Below are positions 1-7,812 of a stretch of 64,000 nt of DNA, one piece after another. Both the position numbers and the translations under genes were made by a program. Source of the DNA: Ilyomonas sp965199845 (GTDB lineage Bacteria; Bacteroidota; Bacteroidia; Chitinophagales; Chitinophagaceae); contig CBDATZ010000009.1 of NCBI GenBank assembly GCA_965199845.1, positions 48,701 through 112,700 of the forward strand. Reading direction: 5' to 3'. The notes under the pieces are model-generated. The model ran no database searches. It was given only the letters and a program-made list of their open reading frames with translations, and had not been told where the DNA came from. Every line of letters starts with the position of its first letter. The first letter of the stretch is position 1.

Positions 1-971
1 GTACCAATGTGGCTGATGTTGACCGCAGTAAAATCAAAGTGTTTACCGGTAATTACAGCTTCTGGTACGAGAGCAGCCAGTTGATGGCAAGGCAAATCAG
101 CGATAAGAATAAAAAGAATGAAGATAAGCGTGCCGCGCTGTTAGATTTTATTGCGCGCTTTAGCGCGAATGCTTCTAAAAGTAAACAGGCTACATCGCGT
201 AAAAAAGCATTGGAAAAATTAACGATTGAAGAAATTGAACCATCCAACCGTAAATATCCGGGTATTATTTTCCAGCCGTTGCGCGAGGTTGGAAACCAGA
301 TTTTGAATGTTGAACATTTGAGCAGCAGCGCCAATGGACGTAAACTATTTGATAAAGTTAGTTTCAGTATTAATAAAGGAGAAAAGATTGCTTTCATCAG
401 CAAAGATTCATTAGCTGTTACTGCATTTTTCGAAATTATAAACGGAAACATGCAGCCCGATAACGGCAAATTTGAATGGGGAACTACCATTACCAAAGCG
501 TATTTACCTGTTGAAAACAATGAATTTTTTCAACAGGGATTAACGTTGCTTGATTGGCTTCGCCAATATGTTCCGCCACATGTTACCGATGCGGATGAGC
601 CCTTCCTTCGCGGCTTTTTGGGAAAGATGTTATTTACAGGCGATGACATTATGAAGAAGACAAACGTATTGAGCGGTGGTGAAAAAGTACGTTGTATGAT
701 TAGCCGCATGATGTTGCAAAATCCAAACCTGATTGTATTGGATCAGCCAACTAATCACCTTGATTTGGAAAGCATTCAAAGCTTTAACGAAGGTTGCCAG
801 ACTTTTTCAGGCATTGTATTGATTACAAGTCAGGATCATACCTTTATTCAAACCGTTGCCAATCGTGTTATTGAATTAACACCAAAAGGTATTATAGACA
901 GATTAATGACGTACGATGAATATATAGCTGATGCCAGAGTGCAGGCGCTGAGAGAAGAATTGTATAAGTGA
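1..971 (+). CDS. ABC-F family ATPase, C-terminal part (5' end outside window)
   Basis: The gene enters from upstream: the frame is open from base 3 and only about the last 322 codons are present. It is the second half of an ABC-F protein, a soluble twin-cassette ATPase of the ribosome-acting class; no membrane segment is seen. The visible part begins with a charged inter-cassette linker (about 75 residues), followed by cassette 2 with signature LSGGEKVR near residue 221 (counting from base 9) and Walker B plus switch LIVLDQPTNHLDLES near 240. The Walker A site has no GKS/T and reads ISKDSLAVTAFF; from memory, some ABC-F subgroups carry such a degenerate loop in cassette 2, so the protein is probably functional. 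Subfamily cannot be settled from half the protein. A bidirectional terminator follows the stop. Confidence 0.9.
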   Translation, partial: TNVADVDRSKIKVFTGNYSFWYESSQLMARQISDKNKKNEDKRAALLDFIARFSANASKSKQATSRKKALEKLTIEEIEPSNRKYPGIIFQPLREVGNQILNVEHLSSSANGRKLFDKVSFSINKGEKIAFISKDSLAVTAFFEIINGNMQPDNGKFEWGTTITKAYLPVENNEFFQQGLTLLDWLRQYVPPHVTDADEPFLRGFLGKMLFTGDDIMKKTNVLSGGEKVRCMISRMMLQNPNLIVLDQPTNHLDLESIQSFNEGCQTFSGIVLITSQDHTFIQTVANRVIELTPKGIIDRLMTYDEYIADARVQALREELYK

Positions 972-974
972 TTG

Positions 975-1124
975 TAGGATGTATTTTGTAGTAAGTAGTA
1001 TGTAGTAAGTAATAAGTATTTTGTAGTAAGTAATAAGAAAACAGCCGGTGATTATAAAATTCACTGGCTGTTTTGTTGTTTGTATTTTATCTTACTACTT
1101 AATACAAAATACTTACTACATCAA
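975..1124. repeat. GTAGTAAGTA direct repeats with inverted partner around a terminator
   Basis: Three copies of GTAGTAAGTA lie at 988-997, 1002-1011 and 1023-1032. The inverse, TACTTACTAC, is at 1110-1119, next to a related CTTACTACTT at 1091. The arms flank the terminator hairpin at 1038-1074, so the region can fold into a long nested stem. It sits between two convergent genes and has no coding potential. Seen directly; function unknown. Confidence 0.7.
1038..1074. terminator. bidirectional terminator between ABC-F gene and kup
   Basis: AAAACAGCCGGTGA pairs with TCACTGGCTGTTTT (14 bp stem, one G-T pair). It has A residues on one side and T residues on the other, so it can end transcription from both convergent genes. 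Confidence 0.8.
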
Positions 1125-1125
1125 A

Positions 1126-3162
1126 TTACGCTTCTTCGGGGTTGGTAAAGACTCTTTTGAGAGGAACACCGGAAACCGGAGACACAATCAAAGGAAATTT
1201 TTCGACTTTTACAACACTTGGGTCAAGACCAAATCCACGTTCTTCGCTGAGGCTGATTTCTTTTATCCAGAAATGAAGTTTCATAATAATCTTTTCAAAG
1301 AAGGGAAGTTCATTATCGTTCGATAAGAATTTTTCCATCACAATAAATTCAAAATCGCCAACAATATTATTACGTTCCAAGCTTTCGTAGCGGCTGTAAA
1401 TATTCACTTCTTTATTCTTCACCAAATCTTCCACTACTTTCCTGAACATCAGGCTCAGCTTCTGTTCTACGCGGAAACCCAAACGAAATTCAATGCGGAT
1501 AATATCATTTGGAATGATATGATCTACCACAAACTCGCAGGTGTACGGATCATCCAGAATATCAACATGAACAAACCAGTAAATGTCTGCGCGCTTAGGT
1601 TTCCTGTTTAAAATAGAATAGATGATTTTGTGTTCAATTTCACGCGGATTATCGGCGCTTGTCATATAAACTAAGTGCGTTGCATATTTCGGAACCGTTC
1701 TGTCATTACTCAATTCCTGTATCATCGGAATATAATGTTCCATTCTTACAAATTCTATATAACGGTTGCGGATGCGGCGACTTCTAAACCAAACATACAT
1801 CACCATAAAAATGGCGCCGCCAATCAATAAAGTTACAAAACCACCGTGCGGAAATTTTTCAAGATTAGCTATGAGAAAGGAAACTTCAAGGGTAAGATAT
1901 ACCAAAAGATACAGGTAAATAAAGATTTTCGGCGCGCGACGACTTACTAAGTAATTAGCAAATAAAATAGATGTGCTGATCATACACAACGTAATTGCCA
2001 AACCATAAGCAGCTTCCATGTGCGATGCGGTCTGGAAATAAAGCGTGATGCCGGTACAACCAATAAAAAGAAGTGTATTGATGCCTGGAATAAACAATTG
2101 TCCTTTTTCTTCGGTTGGATAAACGAGCTTCATTTTTGGCCACAAATTGAGGCGCAACGCTTCGCTCACCAGCGTAAAAGATCCGCTGATTAACGCCTGG
2201 CTTGCAATAATAGCCGCCGCCGTAGCAATGCCAATACCAACATATAAAAAGCTTTCCGGCATCATAGAAAAGAATACGCTTTTCAGTGGTATGGCAGCCG
2301 TTGCATTTGCTATAAAATCAGTTGTTGGCTCTGCTTTACCTGCAATCATGTCTTTGGTTGCATATATTTTTCCTTGTTGTGTAAGTAACAAAGCACCCTG
2401 ACCAAAATAATTTAGTACCAAACAAATTTTTACAAATACCCAGCTTACGCGAATATTATCACGACCTACATGACCCAAATCTGAATACAATGCCTCGGCA
2501 CCCGTGGTACACAAAAACACAGACCCTAAAAGCCAGAAACCTTTTGGATATTGGGTTAATAATTCAATGGCATAATATGGGGAAAAAGCTCTGAAAATAC
2601 TCCAGTCATCGCTCAGGTGCATGATTCCTAATACTGCCAGCATAAGAAACCAGATAAGCATTAACGGACCAAACAGCTTACCAATAGACGATGTTCCAAA
2701 CTGCTGCAAAAAAAACAACAATACAAGTATGCTTAGAACGATAATTACAATTGTGGTTTGGGTAATGTTTTCGAAACGCGGAATGATTTCAAGACCTTCA
2801 ATAGCAGACGTTACAGAGATAGGCGGCGTTATCATTCCGTCGGCTAACAAAGCGGCGCCGCCAATCATGGCAGGCAGCACAAACCATCGCTTTTGTCGCC
2901 GCACCAAAGCGTATAAGCTAAAGATACCACCTTCACCTTTATTATCTGCCTTTAAAGTAAGGATTACATACTTTATTGTTGTTTGCAGAGTTAATGTCCA
3001 GAAGATGCAGGATAAAGAACCTAAAATTAGAAGTTCGGTGATGACGCGCCCATTGATAATCGCATTTAAAACGTATAAAGGTGATGTGCCAATGTCGCCG
3101 TAAATAATTCCTAACGCTACAACTAAACCTGCTACAGTAACTTTACTGGTATGCTTGCTCAC
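1126..3162 (-). CDS. kup: Kup-type potassium uptake protein
   Basis: Low-affinity K+ uptake permease of the Kup/HAK/KT family in the inner membrane, probably a K+/H+ symporter. The 678 residues match the family's usual length. The N-terminus contains the hallmark GIIYGDIGTSPLY (residues about 19-31). About twelve hydrophobic segments fill residues 12-450, and a hydrophilic cytoplasmic domain of about 230 residues follows, as in E. coli Kup. The ATG start gives a typical short N-terminal tail before the first membrane helix. It is a single gene with its own promoter (3186-3219) and shares a terminator with the convergent ABC-F gene. Nothing is missing or disrupted. Confidence 0.95.
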   Translation of the reverse strand: MSKHTSKVTVAGLVVALGIIYGDIGTSPLYVLNAIINGRVITELLILGSLSCIFWTLTLQTTIKYVILTLKADNKGEGGIFSLYALVRRQKRWFVLPAMIGGAALLADGMITPPISVTSAIEGLEIIPRFENITQTTIVIIVLSILVLLFFLQQFGTSSIGKLFGPLMLIWFLMLAVLGIMHLSDDWSIFRAFSPYYAIELLTQYPKGFWLLGSVFLCTTGAEALYSDLGHVGRDNIRVSWVFVKICLVLNYFGQGALLLTQQGKIYATKDMIAGKAEPTTDFIANATAAIPLKSVFFSMMPESFLYVGIGIATAAAIIASQALISGSFTLVSEALRLNLWPKMKLVYPTEEKGQLFIPGINTLLFIGCTGITLYFQTASHMEAAYGLAITLCMISTSILFANYLVSRRAPKIFIYLYLLVYLTLEVSFLIANLEKFPHGGFVTLLIGGAIFMVMYVWFRSRRIRNRYIEFVRMEHYIPMIQELSNDRTVPKYATHLVYMTSADNPREIEHKIIYSILNRKPKRADIYWFVHVDILDDPYTCEFVVDHIIPNDIIRIEFRLGFRVEQKLSLMFRKVVEDLVKNKEVNIYSRYESLERNNIVGDFEFIVMEKFLSNDNELPFFEKIIMKLHFWIKEISLSEERGFGLDPSVVKVEKFPLIVSPVSGVPLKRVFTNPEEA

Positions 3163-3185
3163 TGATAAGTTTATTAATCAAAAAA

Positions 3186-3219
3186 CAAAGGTATAGTGAA
3201 ATATTTTGTTTCTTTCAAA
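3186..3219 (-). promoter_or_regulatory. promoter of kup
   Basis: Read on the minus strand: TTTG (3219-3216), 22 bases, then TACCTTTG (3193-3186), 23 bases before the kup ATG. This matches the Bacteroidota sigma consensus TTTG-N~20-TAnnTTTG. Confidence 0.6.
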
Positions 3220-3358
3220 CCACTTTGTTTCCTTATTTTAAAATACAGATACAATACAAACTTACATTCGCTAAAAAACAGAGTACAAGGATTTTATAAA
3301 ATTTTGAATAAATATATTTAGCTGGCAACATTCGGATATTTTTATACCTCTTATTATT

Positions 3359-5386
3359 ATGCGCTCAAAACAGACTATACTAACTGTTTTACTTCTTATA
3401 ATGGTTTCTTCGCTTCTTAAAGCGCAGACTTGTACGGCGTTGGGGCAAAATCCGTCAACAGCTTTCCCGGTTTGCGGTACAGCCGATTTTAAACAGGAAA
3501 CAGTTCCTCTCTGCGGCTCTCGCGATATTATTGTTCCGGGTTGCGAAGGCGATGGTGCAGCTTATATGAACCGGAATCCTTTCTGGTACCAGTTTACCTG
3601 TTTTGAAGCCGGCACACTTGGGTTTTTGGTTACGCCGAAAGATTTGGGTGATGATTATGACTGGCAATTATTTGATATTACCGGTCATAATCCGGATGAT
3701 GTATTTACCGATAAATCACTGGTTGTAACCGGGAATTGGTCGGGAACTTACGGAGCAACCGGTGCCAGAAGTGGTGGTTCAAACACAATAAAATGTGCAT
3801 CCGATCCGATAGCCAATCAAAATAGTTTTTCGGCAATGCCGGCTTTGATTAAAGATCATGTATATCTTTTATTGATTAGTCATTTTACAGATTCGCAAAG
3901 CGGTTATTCTTTATCTTTTTCAGGTGGAACCGCAAATATTACAGACCCGACTTTGCCCGGTTTAAAAAGTGCGCAAATCAATTGTGAAGCCAACCAAGTC
4001 ATTATCAGGCTTACCAAAAAAATGAAGTGTTCATCTTTGGCTTCTGATGGCAGCGATTTTAGTATTAATTCGCCGGATGTAACGATTACATCTGCGCAAG
4101 CTGTTAGCTGCAGCACCGGTTTTGATATGGATTCGATAATCATCAGCCTGAATAAATCTTTGCCGCCGGGCAATTATGCCATTAATATAAAAGATGGTAA
4201 TGATGAAAATTCGTTGTTGGATAATTGCAATAATGCGTTAAACGTTGGTGCTTCGTTACCTTTTGTTGTTATGCCCAAACAACCAACGCCGTTCGATAGC
4301 ATTGCACCTATAACCTGTGCGCCGCAAACCATAGAACTTGTTTTTAATAAGCCAATAAAATGCAATTCCATTTCGGATGATGGCAGCGATTTTTCTATTA
4401 CAGGAACGTACCCGGTTTCTATTGACGGCGCTTATGGCAATTGTACTGACGATTCGGTAAGCAGTTCAATTTTCATCCATCTGTCTCAACCGCTAATGCA
4501 AAAAGGTGTTTATACAATCACAACAAAAAACGGGCTTGACGGCAATACAATTGTTGATGAATGCGGCGAAGTAACACCGGCTTTGCAAAGTGTTGAATTT
4601 TCAGTAAAAGATACCGTTTCGGCTGCCTTTGATGCTAAGCTGCTTTACGGCTGTTTGCAGGATACAATTATGGTTTCGCACGATGGCAGTCACGAGGTAA
4701 ACAACTGGGACTGGACGTTCAGCAACAATATAAAAAGAAAAGGTAAAACCGAACAGGTGATGTACGATTCGTATGGTACAAAAGATATTACGCTGATTGC
4801 CACAAATGGTTTCTGTTCCGATACTTCTTCTGCAACGGTTAATCTTGATAATGAATTAAAAGCTGTTTTTTACACTTCTTCTTTAGCCTGTCCAAACGAC
4901 CCGGTTGAGATAACAGATACCAGCACAGGAAACATCATTTCTTATAACTGGAGTTTTGGTAACGGAAATCTTTTTTACAGCCGAAATCCGGTGCCGCAAA
5001 TGTACCCGCAATCCAATGCAGATAAGCAATACAACGTTATGTTAGTTGTAGAAAATAACCTGCATTGTTTTGATACAATGTCGAAACAAATTAAAGTTGT
5101 TTATTCATGTTTTATAGCCGTGCCTTCTGCTTTTACACCTAACGGCGACGGGATAAATGATTATTTGTACCCACTAAATGCTTACAAAGCCGACAATCTT
5201 TTATTTACAGTTTATAACCGTTTGGGACAAGTTGTTTTCAGAGCTACAGACTGGACAAAAAAATGGGATGGTCGTCTTAACGGACAGTTGCAAGGTTCGG
5301 GTACTTATGTATGGACGTTGCGATATAAACATCGTGATAACGGCCAGTTTTTTTCGCTGCAAGGCACAACGGTTTTAATAAGATAA
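3359..5386 (+). CDS. secreted PKD/Ig-like protein with type IX secretion C-terminal domain
   Basis: A 675-residue surface or secreted protein. A signal peptide ends about residue 22 (MRSKQTILTVLLLIMVSSLLKA, then QTC). Residues about 207-303 and 319-415 are two copies of a Cys-containing Ig-like module; each has a KxxKCxS...SDGSDFSI block and a later (N/D)-x-C. PKD-like text (WDWTFSNN, YNWSFGNG) follows at about 450-570. The last 90 residues, starting SAFTPNGDGINDYLYP at about 589 and ending in a short beta strand, form the gliding-motility-associated (CHU_C type) C-terminal domain used for export by the type IX system. The substrate or role is unknown; adhesion is a guess. It is a single gene with a strong terminator 20 bases downstream. 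Confidence 0.9.
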   Translation: MRSKQTILTVLLLIMVSSLLKAQTCTALGQNPSTAFPVCGTADFKQETVPLCGSRDIIVPGCEGDGAAYMNRNPFWYQFTCFEAGTLGFLVTPKDLGDDYDWQLFDITGHNPDDVFTDKSLVVTGNWSGTYGATGARSGGSNTIKCASDPIANQNSFSAMPALIKDHVYLLLISHFTDSQSGYSLSFSGGTANITDPTLPGLKSAQINCEANQVIIRLTKKMKCSSLASDGSDFSINSPDVTITSAQAVSCSTGFDMDSIIISLNKSLPPGNYAINIKDGNDENSLLDNCNNALNVGASLPFVVMPKQPTPFDSIAPITCAPQTIELVFNKPIKCNSISDDGSDFSITGTYPVSIDGAYGNCTDDSVSSSIFIHLSQPLMQKGVYTITTKNGLDGNTIVDECGEVTPALQSVEFSVKDTVSAAFDAKLLYGCLQDTIMVSHDGSHEVNNWDWTFSNNIKRKGKTEQVMYDSYGTKDITLIATNGFCSDTSSATVNLDNELKAVFYTSSLACPNDPVEITDTSTGNIISYNWSFGNGNLFYSRNPVPQMYPQSNADKQYNVMLVVENNLHCFDTMSKQIKVVYSCFIAVPSAFTPNGDGINDYLYPLNAYKADNLLFTVYNRLGQVVFRATDWTKKWDGRLNGQLQGSGTYVWTLRYKHRDNGQFFSLQGTTVLIR

Positions 5387-5406
5387 ACAGCAAATATTTG
5401 AAACAA

Positions 5407-5433
5407 AAAGCCGGCACTAAAAGTGCCGGCTTT
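5407..5433 (+). terminator. terminator of the T9SS surface protein gene
   Basis: AAAGCCGGCACT and AGTGCCGGCTTT form a perfect 12 bp stem with a 3-base loop, followed by a weak T tract. Confidence 0.85.
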
Positions 5434-5461
5434 GTATATATAAATAGAATGTTACAGCCTG

Positions 5462-5764
5462 CTAAATCACGTCGTCATCATCGTCCTCGTCGTCATCTTC
5501 CTCCAAATCATCCACATCTTCTGTAACGACATCCGATTCATCAAAATCATCATCGTCAACATCTTCAGTTACAACTTCATCATCTTCAATCACATCATCT
5601 CCCTCTAAATCATCGTCTTCAAGATCATCATCTTCTAAATCGTCTTCATCTTCATCAGGGTCAACATCATCAGCATAAGCCGAAATAGTTGGTGCGAAGT
5701 CCGGGTTCGTACCATAATCTAATCCGTTAAATAAATTTTCCGTTTGCAGTTCAGTGAATAACAT
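5462..5764 (-). CDS. very acidic small protein, last gene of glycan operon
   Basis: A 100-residue protein not recognised as a known family. The first 30 residues are ordinary (MLFTELQTENLFNGLDYG, then ...FAPTISAY). Residues from about 31 to the end are almost only Asp, Glu, Val and Leu, built from short repeats: DDLED-type units three times, then VVTEDVDD twice. There is no signal peptide, membrane segment or Cys. The ATG at 5764 is preferred over a TTG at 5791 because the TTG overlaps the preceding gene's stop. It begins 23 bases after the GT9 gene on the same strand, so it is the fourth gene of an operon of carbamoyltransferase, GT2 and GT9. It could be a glycan-machinery accessory, a cation-binding protein or a modified peptide precursor; none of these is shown by the sequence. 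Confidence 0.6.
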   Translation of the reverse strand: MLFTELQTENLFNGLDYGTNPDFAPTISAYADDVDPDEDEDDLEDDDLEDDDLEGDDVIEDDEVVTEDVDDDDFDESDVVTEDVDDLEEDDDEDDDDDVI

Positions 5765-5787
5765 AAGATTGCTTTTGAAAAAAAATA

Positions 5788-6834
5788 TCAATTACTAAGC
5801 CAACGTGAATTAAAAAGAAAATTTTCCTTTCTTTCGTCCTGCTTATCCGAAAACTTATCAAAAAGGGTAACTAAATTCTGATAAGGAAGCTGTATATCAG
5901 GATGTTTTGTCCAGTCAGTAACAAAATGCATATCCTGGTTCAGCGGCGACCATCTTTCCGGCTCGCCATCCATACTAATAATGACGCTCGGCGTTTGTGT
6001 AGCCGATGCAATATGAGAAACGCCGGTGCAATTGGCAATCAAACAAAACGCGTTTTTTATGAGTAATGCAATCGCGCCCAAATTCGTTTTTCCAGTCAGG
6101 TTAATGGCGTCGTATTGCATGTATTTCATCACACAACTTGTAATGTCTGTTTCTTCTTTCGTTCCTGTAACAATAACAGCGAATCCTTTTTCAACACAAT
6201 AGTCAGCAAGCTGTGCAAAATAATCCGGCGGCCATTGTCGCCACGCTCCTCTCGAACCCGGATGGATGCACACATATTGTTTCTTTTGTAATGGCAAATC
6301 CAGTTTGTCAAACTCTTGCATATCTTCTGCTGTAATTGAAAACTCGAGTTCATCTCCCAGAAGTGGTATTTGAAGATGTTTCATAAGGAGCAAATGACGC
6401 CATATTTCCGAACCATAATCCGGATATGACATAAATAAATCTGATTCAATAACAGATTCTTCGTTATAAAAACCAGCCAGGTGCTTTGCGCCCCAAGACT
6501 GCAACATCTCATTTACCAAAGTCCCGTTGCCCTGCATTTGCAGTATCAAATCAAATGATTCGTTTTTTACGTTTTGTAAAAAGAGTTCGTAATCATTTGC
6601 ATGAAACATTTGCTCGGGCAAACCAGGATAACCGGGAAAATGAATGAAGCGATTAAAATATAGATTAAATCGTTTTACAAAAGAAGCCGCCCAGGGCAAA
6701 CCAAACAAACTTATTTCTGCATCTGGATAAGCCGCACGCAAAGCGCGCAGAGCAGGAATTATATTCAGCATATCACCCAGTTGCAAAGCCCGGAAAACGC
6801 CGATTTTTTTTATTTGTGATGGTAATAATTTCAC
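5788..6834 (-). CDS. glycosyltransferase family 9 (heptosyltransferase-like)
   Basis: A 348-residue GT-B transferase of the ADP-heptose:LPS heptosyltransferase family. N-terminal Rossmann motif IGVFRALQLGDMLNIIPALR (residues about 11-30) includes the family's GD dyad. The C-terminal donor domain begins HPGSRGAWRQWPPDYF (about 190), followed by TGTKEE and NCTGVSHIASATQTPSV (about 268-284). It should add a heptose or similar sugar to a lipid-linked or LPS-like acceptor on the cytoplasmic side. The donor cannot be read from sequence. Its ATG overlaps the stop of the upstream GT2 by 4 bases, so the two are translationally coupled. A second GT9 lies at 12813-13904 in the divergent operon. Confidence 0.88.
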   Translation of the reverse strand: MKLLPSQIKKIGVFRALQLGDMLNIIPALRALRAAYPDAEISLFGLPWAASFVKRFNLYFNRFIHFPGYPGLPEQMFHANDYELFLQNVKNESFDLILQMQGNGTLVNEMLQSWGAKHLAGFYNEESVIESDLFMSYPDYGSEIWRHLLLMKHLQIPLLGDELEFSITAEDMQEFDKLDLPLQKKQYVCIHPGSRGAWRQWPPDYFAQLADYCVEKGFAVIVTGTKEETDITSCVMKYMQYDAINLTGKTNLGAIALLIKNAFCLIANCTGVSHIASATQTPSVIISMDGEPERWSPLNQDMHFVTDWTKHPDIQLPYQNLVTLFDKFSDKQDERKENFLFNSRWLSN

Positions 6835-7802
6835 AGAAAAAACACTTTAAATTTTATAGCACCATACAATGTCCAATACACAGACAAAAATGGTATAAGT
6901 AAAGATGTAATAATCATTTCAGTTATGTGCGAAACAGAAAGCGAACTGCCTTTTAATCGTTTCAAAATAAAGACGCTTACTAAGTAAAGCCATACACTTC
7001 CTACAATACATGCAAGTAAAAAATATCCACAGAAAAGAAGCACAACCGAAACTATAAAAGAAACGATGATTCCATAATAGTTCCACAATGGCAAAGCGAG
7101 TATTTTACTACGAAAAAGGCCGGGATGTTTTTTATAAAGCAAAGCATTGAACATACTTTTCTTTTGTTCCTGCAAACTCACGCCCCACTTAACTTTGCGT
7201 ACCGGGTGCAACACAATCGCATCTTTCACTTTTACAATCGGGATAGCTGCCTTCATCAGCTTAAATTCCAGCTCGCTGTCTTCACGCCAGGCCATCGTAA
7301 AGTTTTCATCAAAACCATTTATCTTTTGTAAAGCATTACGTGTGCAGGCACAGTTTGCCGTTACAAAATCAGCCGTTTCCAATCCTGCTGTGTTTCGTTC
7401 ATAATCGGTTGGTCTTTCAGAAACCGGCACTATTACGCCGCCTGTAAAGGCAATATTTGCTTTGTAATTTTTTAGATAAGCGTTCCAATAATTTTGCAGC
7501 CATTTTTGGGAAGGAATGGTATCATCATCTGTAAAAACAATCAACTCGCCATGCGCCATTTGCCAGCCTTGATTGCGGGCTGCGGCAGGACCAGATTGCT
7601 TATTTAATGATATATAAATAAAAGGCATTTCCAGTCCTGTAAATTCATTCATCAATTCAGCCGTTTCTTCATCTTTCCCATCTGAAACAACAATCACTTC
7701 ATATTGTATGTTTGTTTGCTGTTGAAGCAAGGCTGACAAACATTTTTGTAATAAATGCGGACGCTTATATGTTGGGATTACAACAGAACATTTTACGGGC
7801 AT
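6831..7802 (-). CDS. glycosyltransferase family 2 with C-terminal membrane segments
   Basis: A 323-residue GT-A transferase. VVIPTYKRPHLLQKCLSALL (from about residue 5) is the nucleotide-sugar fold start. FTDDDTIP (about 94) is the metal-binding DxD site, and AWREDSELEFKL (about 172) the ED acceptor/base motif. Two or three hydrophobic segments lie at about 240-320, so it is a membrane-anchored transferase facing the cytoplasm. The ATG at 7802 lies 10 bases after the preceding gene's stop; a TTG at 7820 would overlap that gene and is less likely. Second gene of the carbamoyltransferase operon. Sugar specificity unknown. Confidence 0.88.
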   Translation of the reverse strand: MPVKCSVVIPTYKRPHLLQKCLSALLQQQTNIQYEVIVVSDGKDEETAELMNEFTGLEMPFIYISLNKQSGPAAARNQGWQMAHGELIVFTDDDTIPSQKWLQNYWNAYLKNYKANIAFTGGVIVPVSERPTDYERNTAGLETADFVTANCACTRNALQKINGFDENFTMAWREDSELEFKLMKAAIPIVKVKDAIVLHPVRKVKWGVSLQEQKKSMFNALLYKKHPGLFRSKILALPLWNYYGIIVSFIVSVVLLFCGYFLLACIVGSVWLYLVSVFILKRLKGSSLSVSHITEMIITSLLIPFLSVYWTLYGAIKFKVFFL

Positions 7803-7812
7803 ATAAACTGTT

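Noticed and set aside
1048..1326. Open frame of 92 codons on the plus strand
   Set aside because: It lies opposite the C-terminus of kup and inside the terminator/repeat region; no family features.
5510..5690. Trinucleotide-like DNA repeat on the plus strand
   Set aside because: It is simply the GAT/GAC/GAA coding of the acidic protein on the other strand, not a microsatellite.
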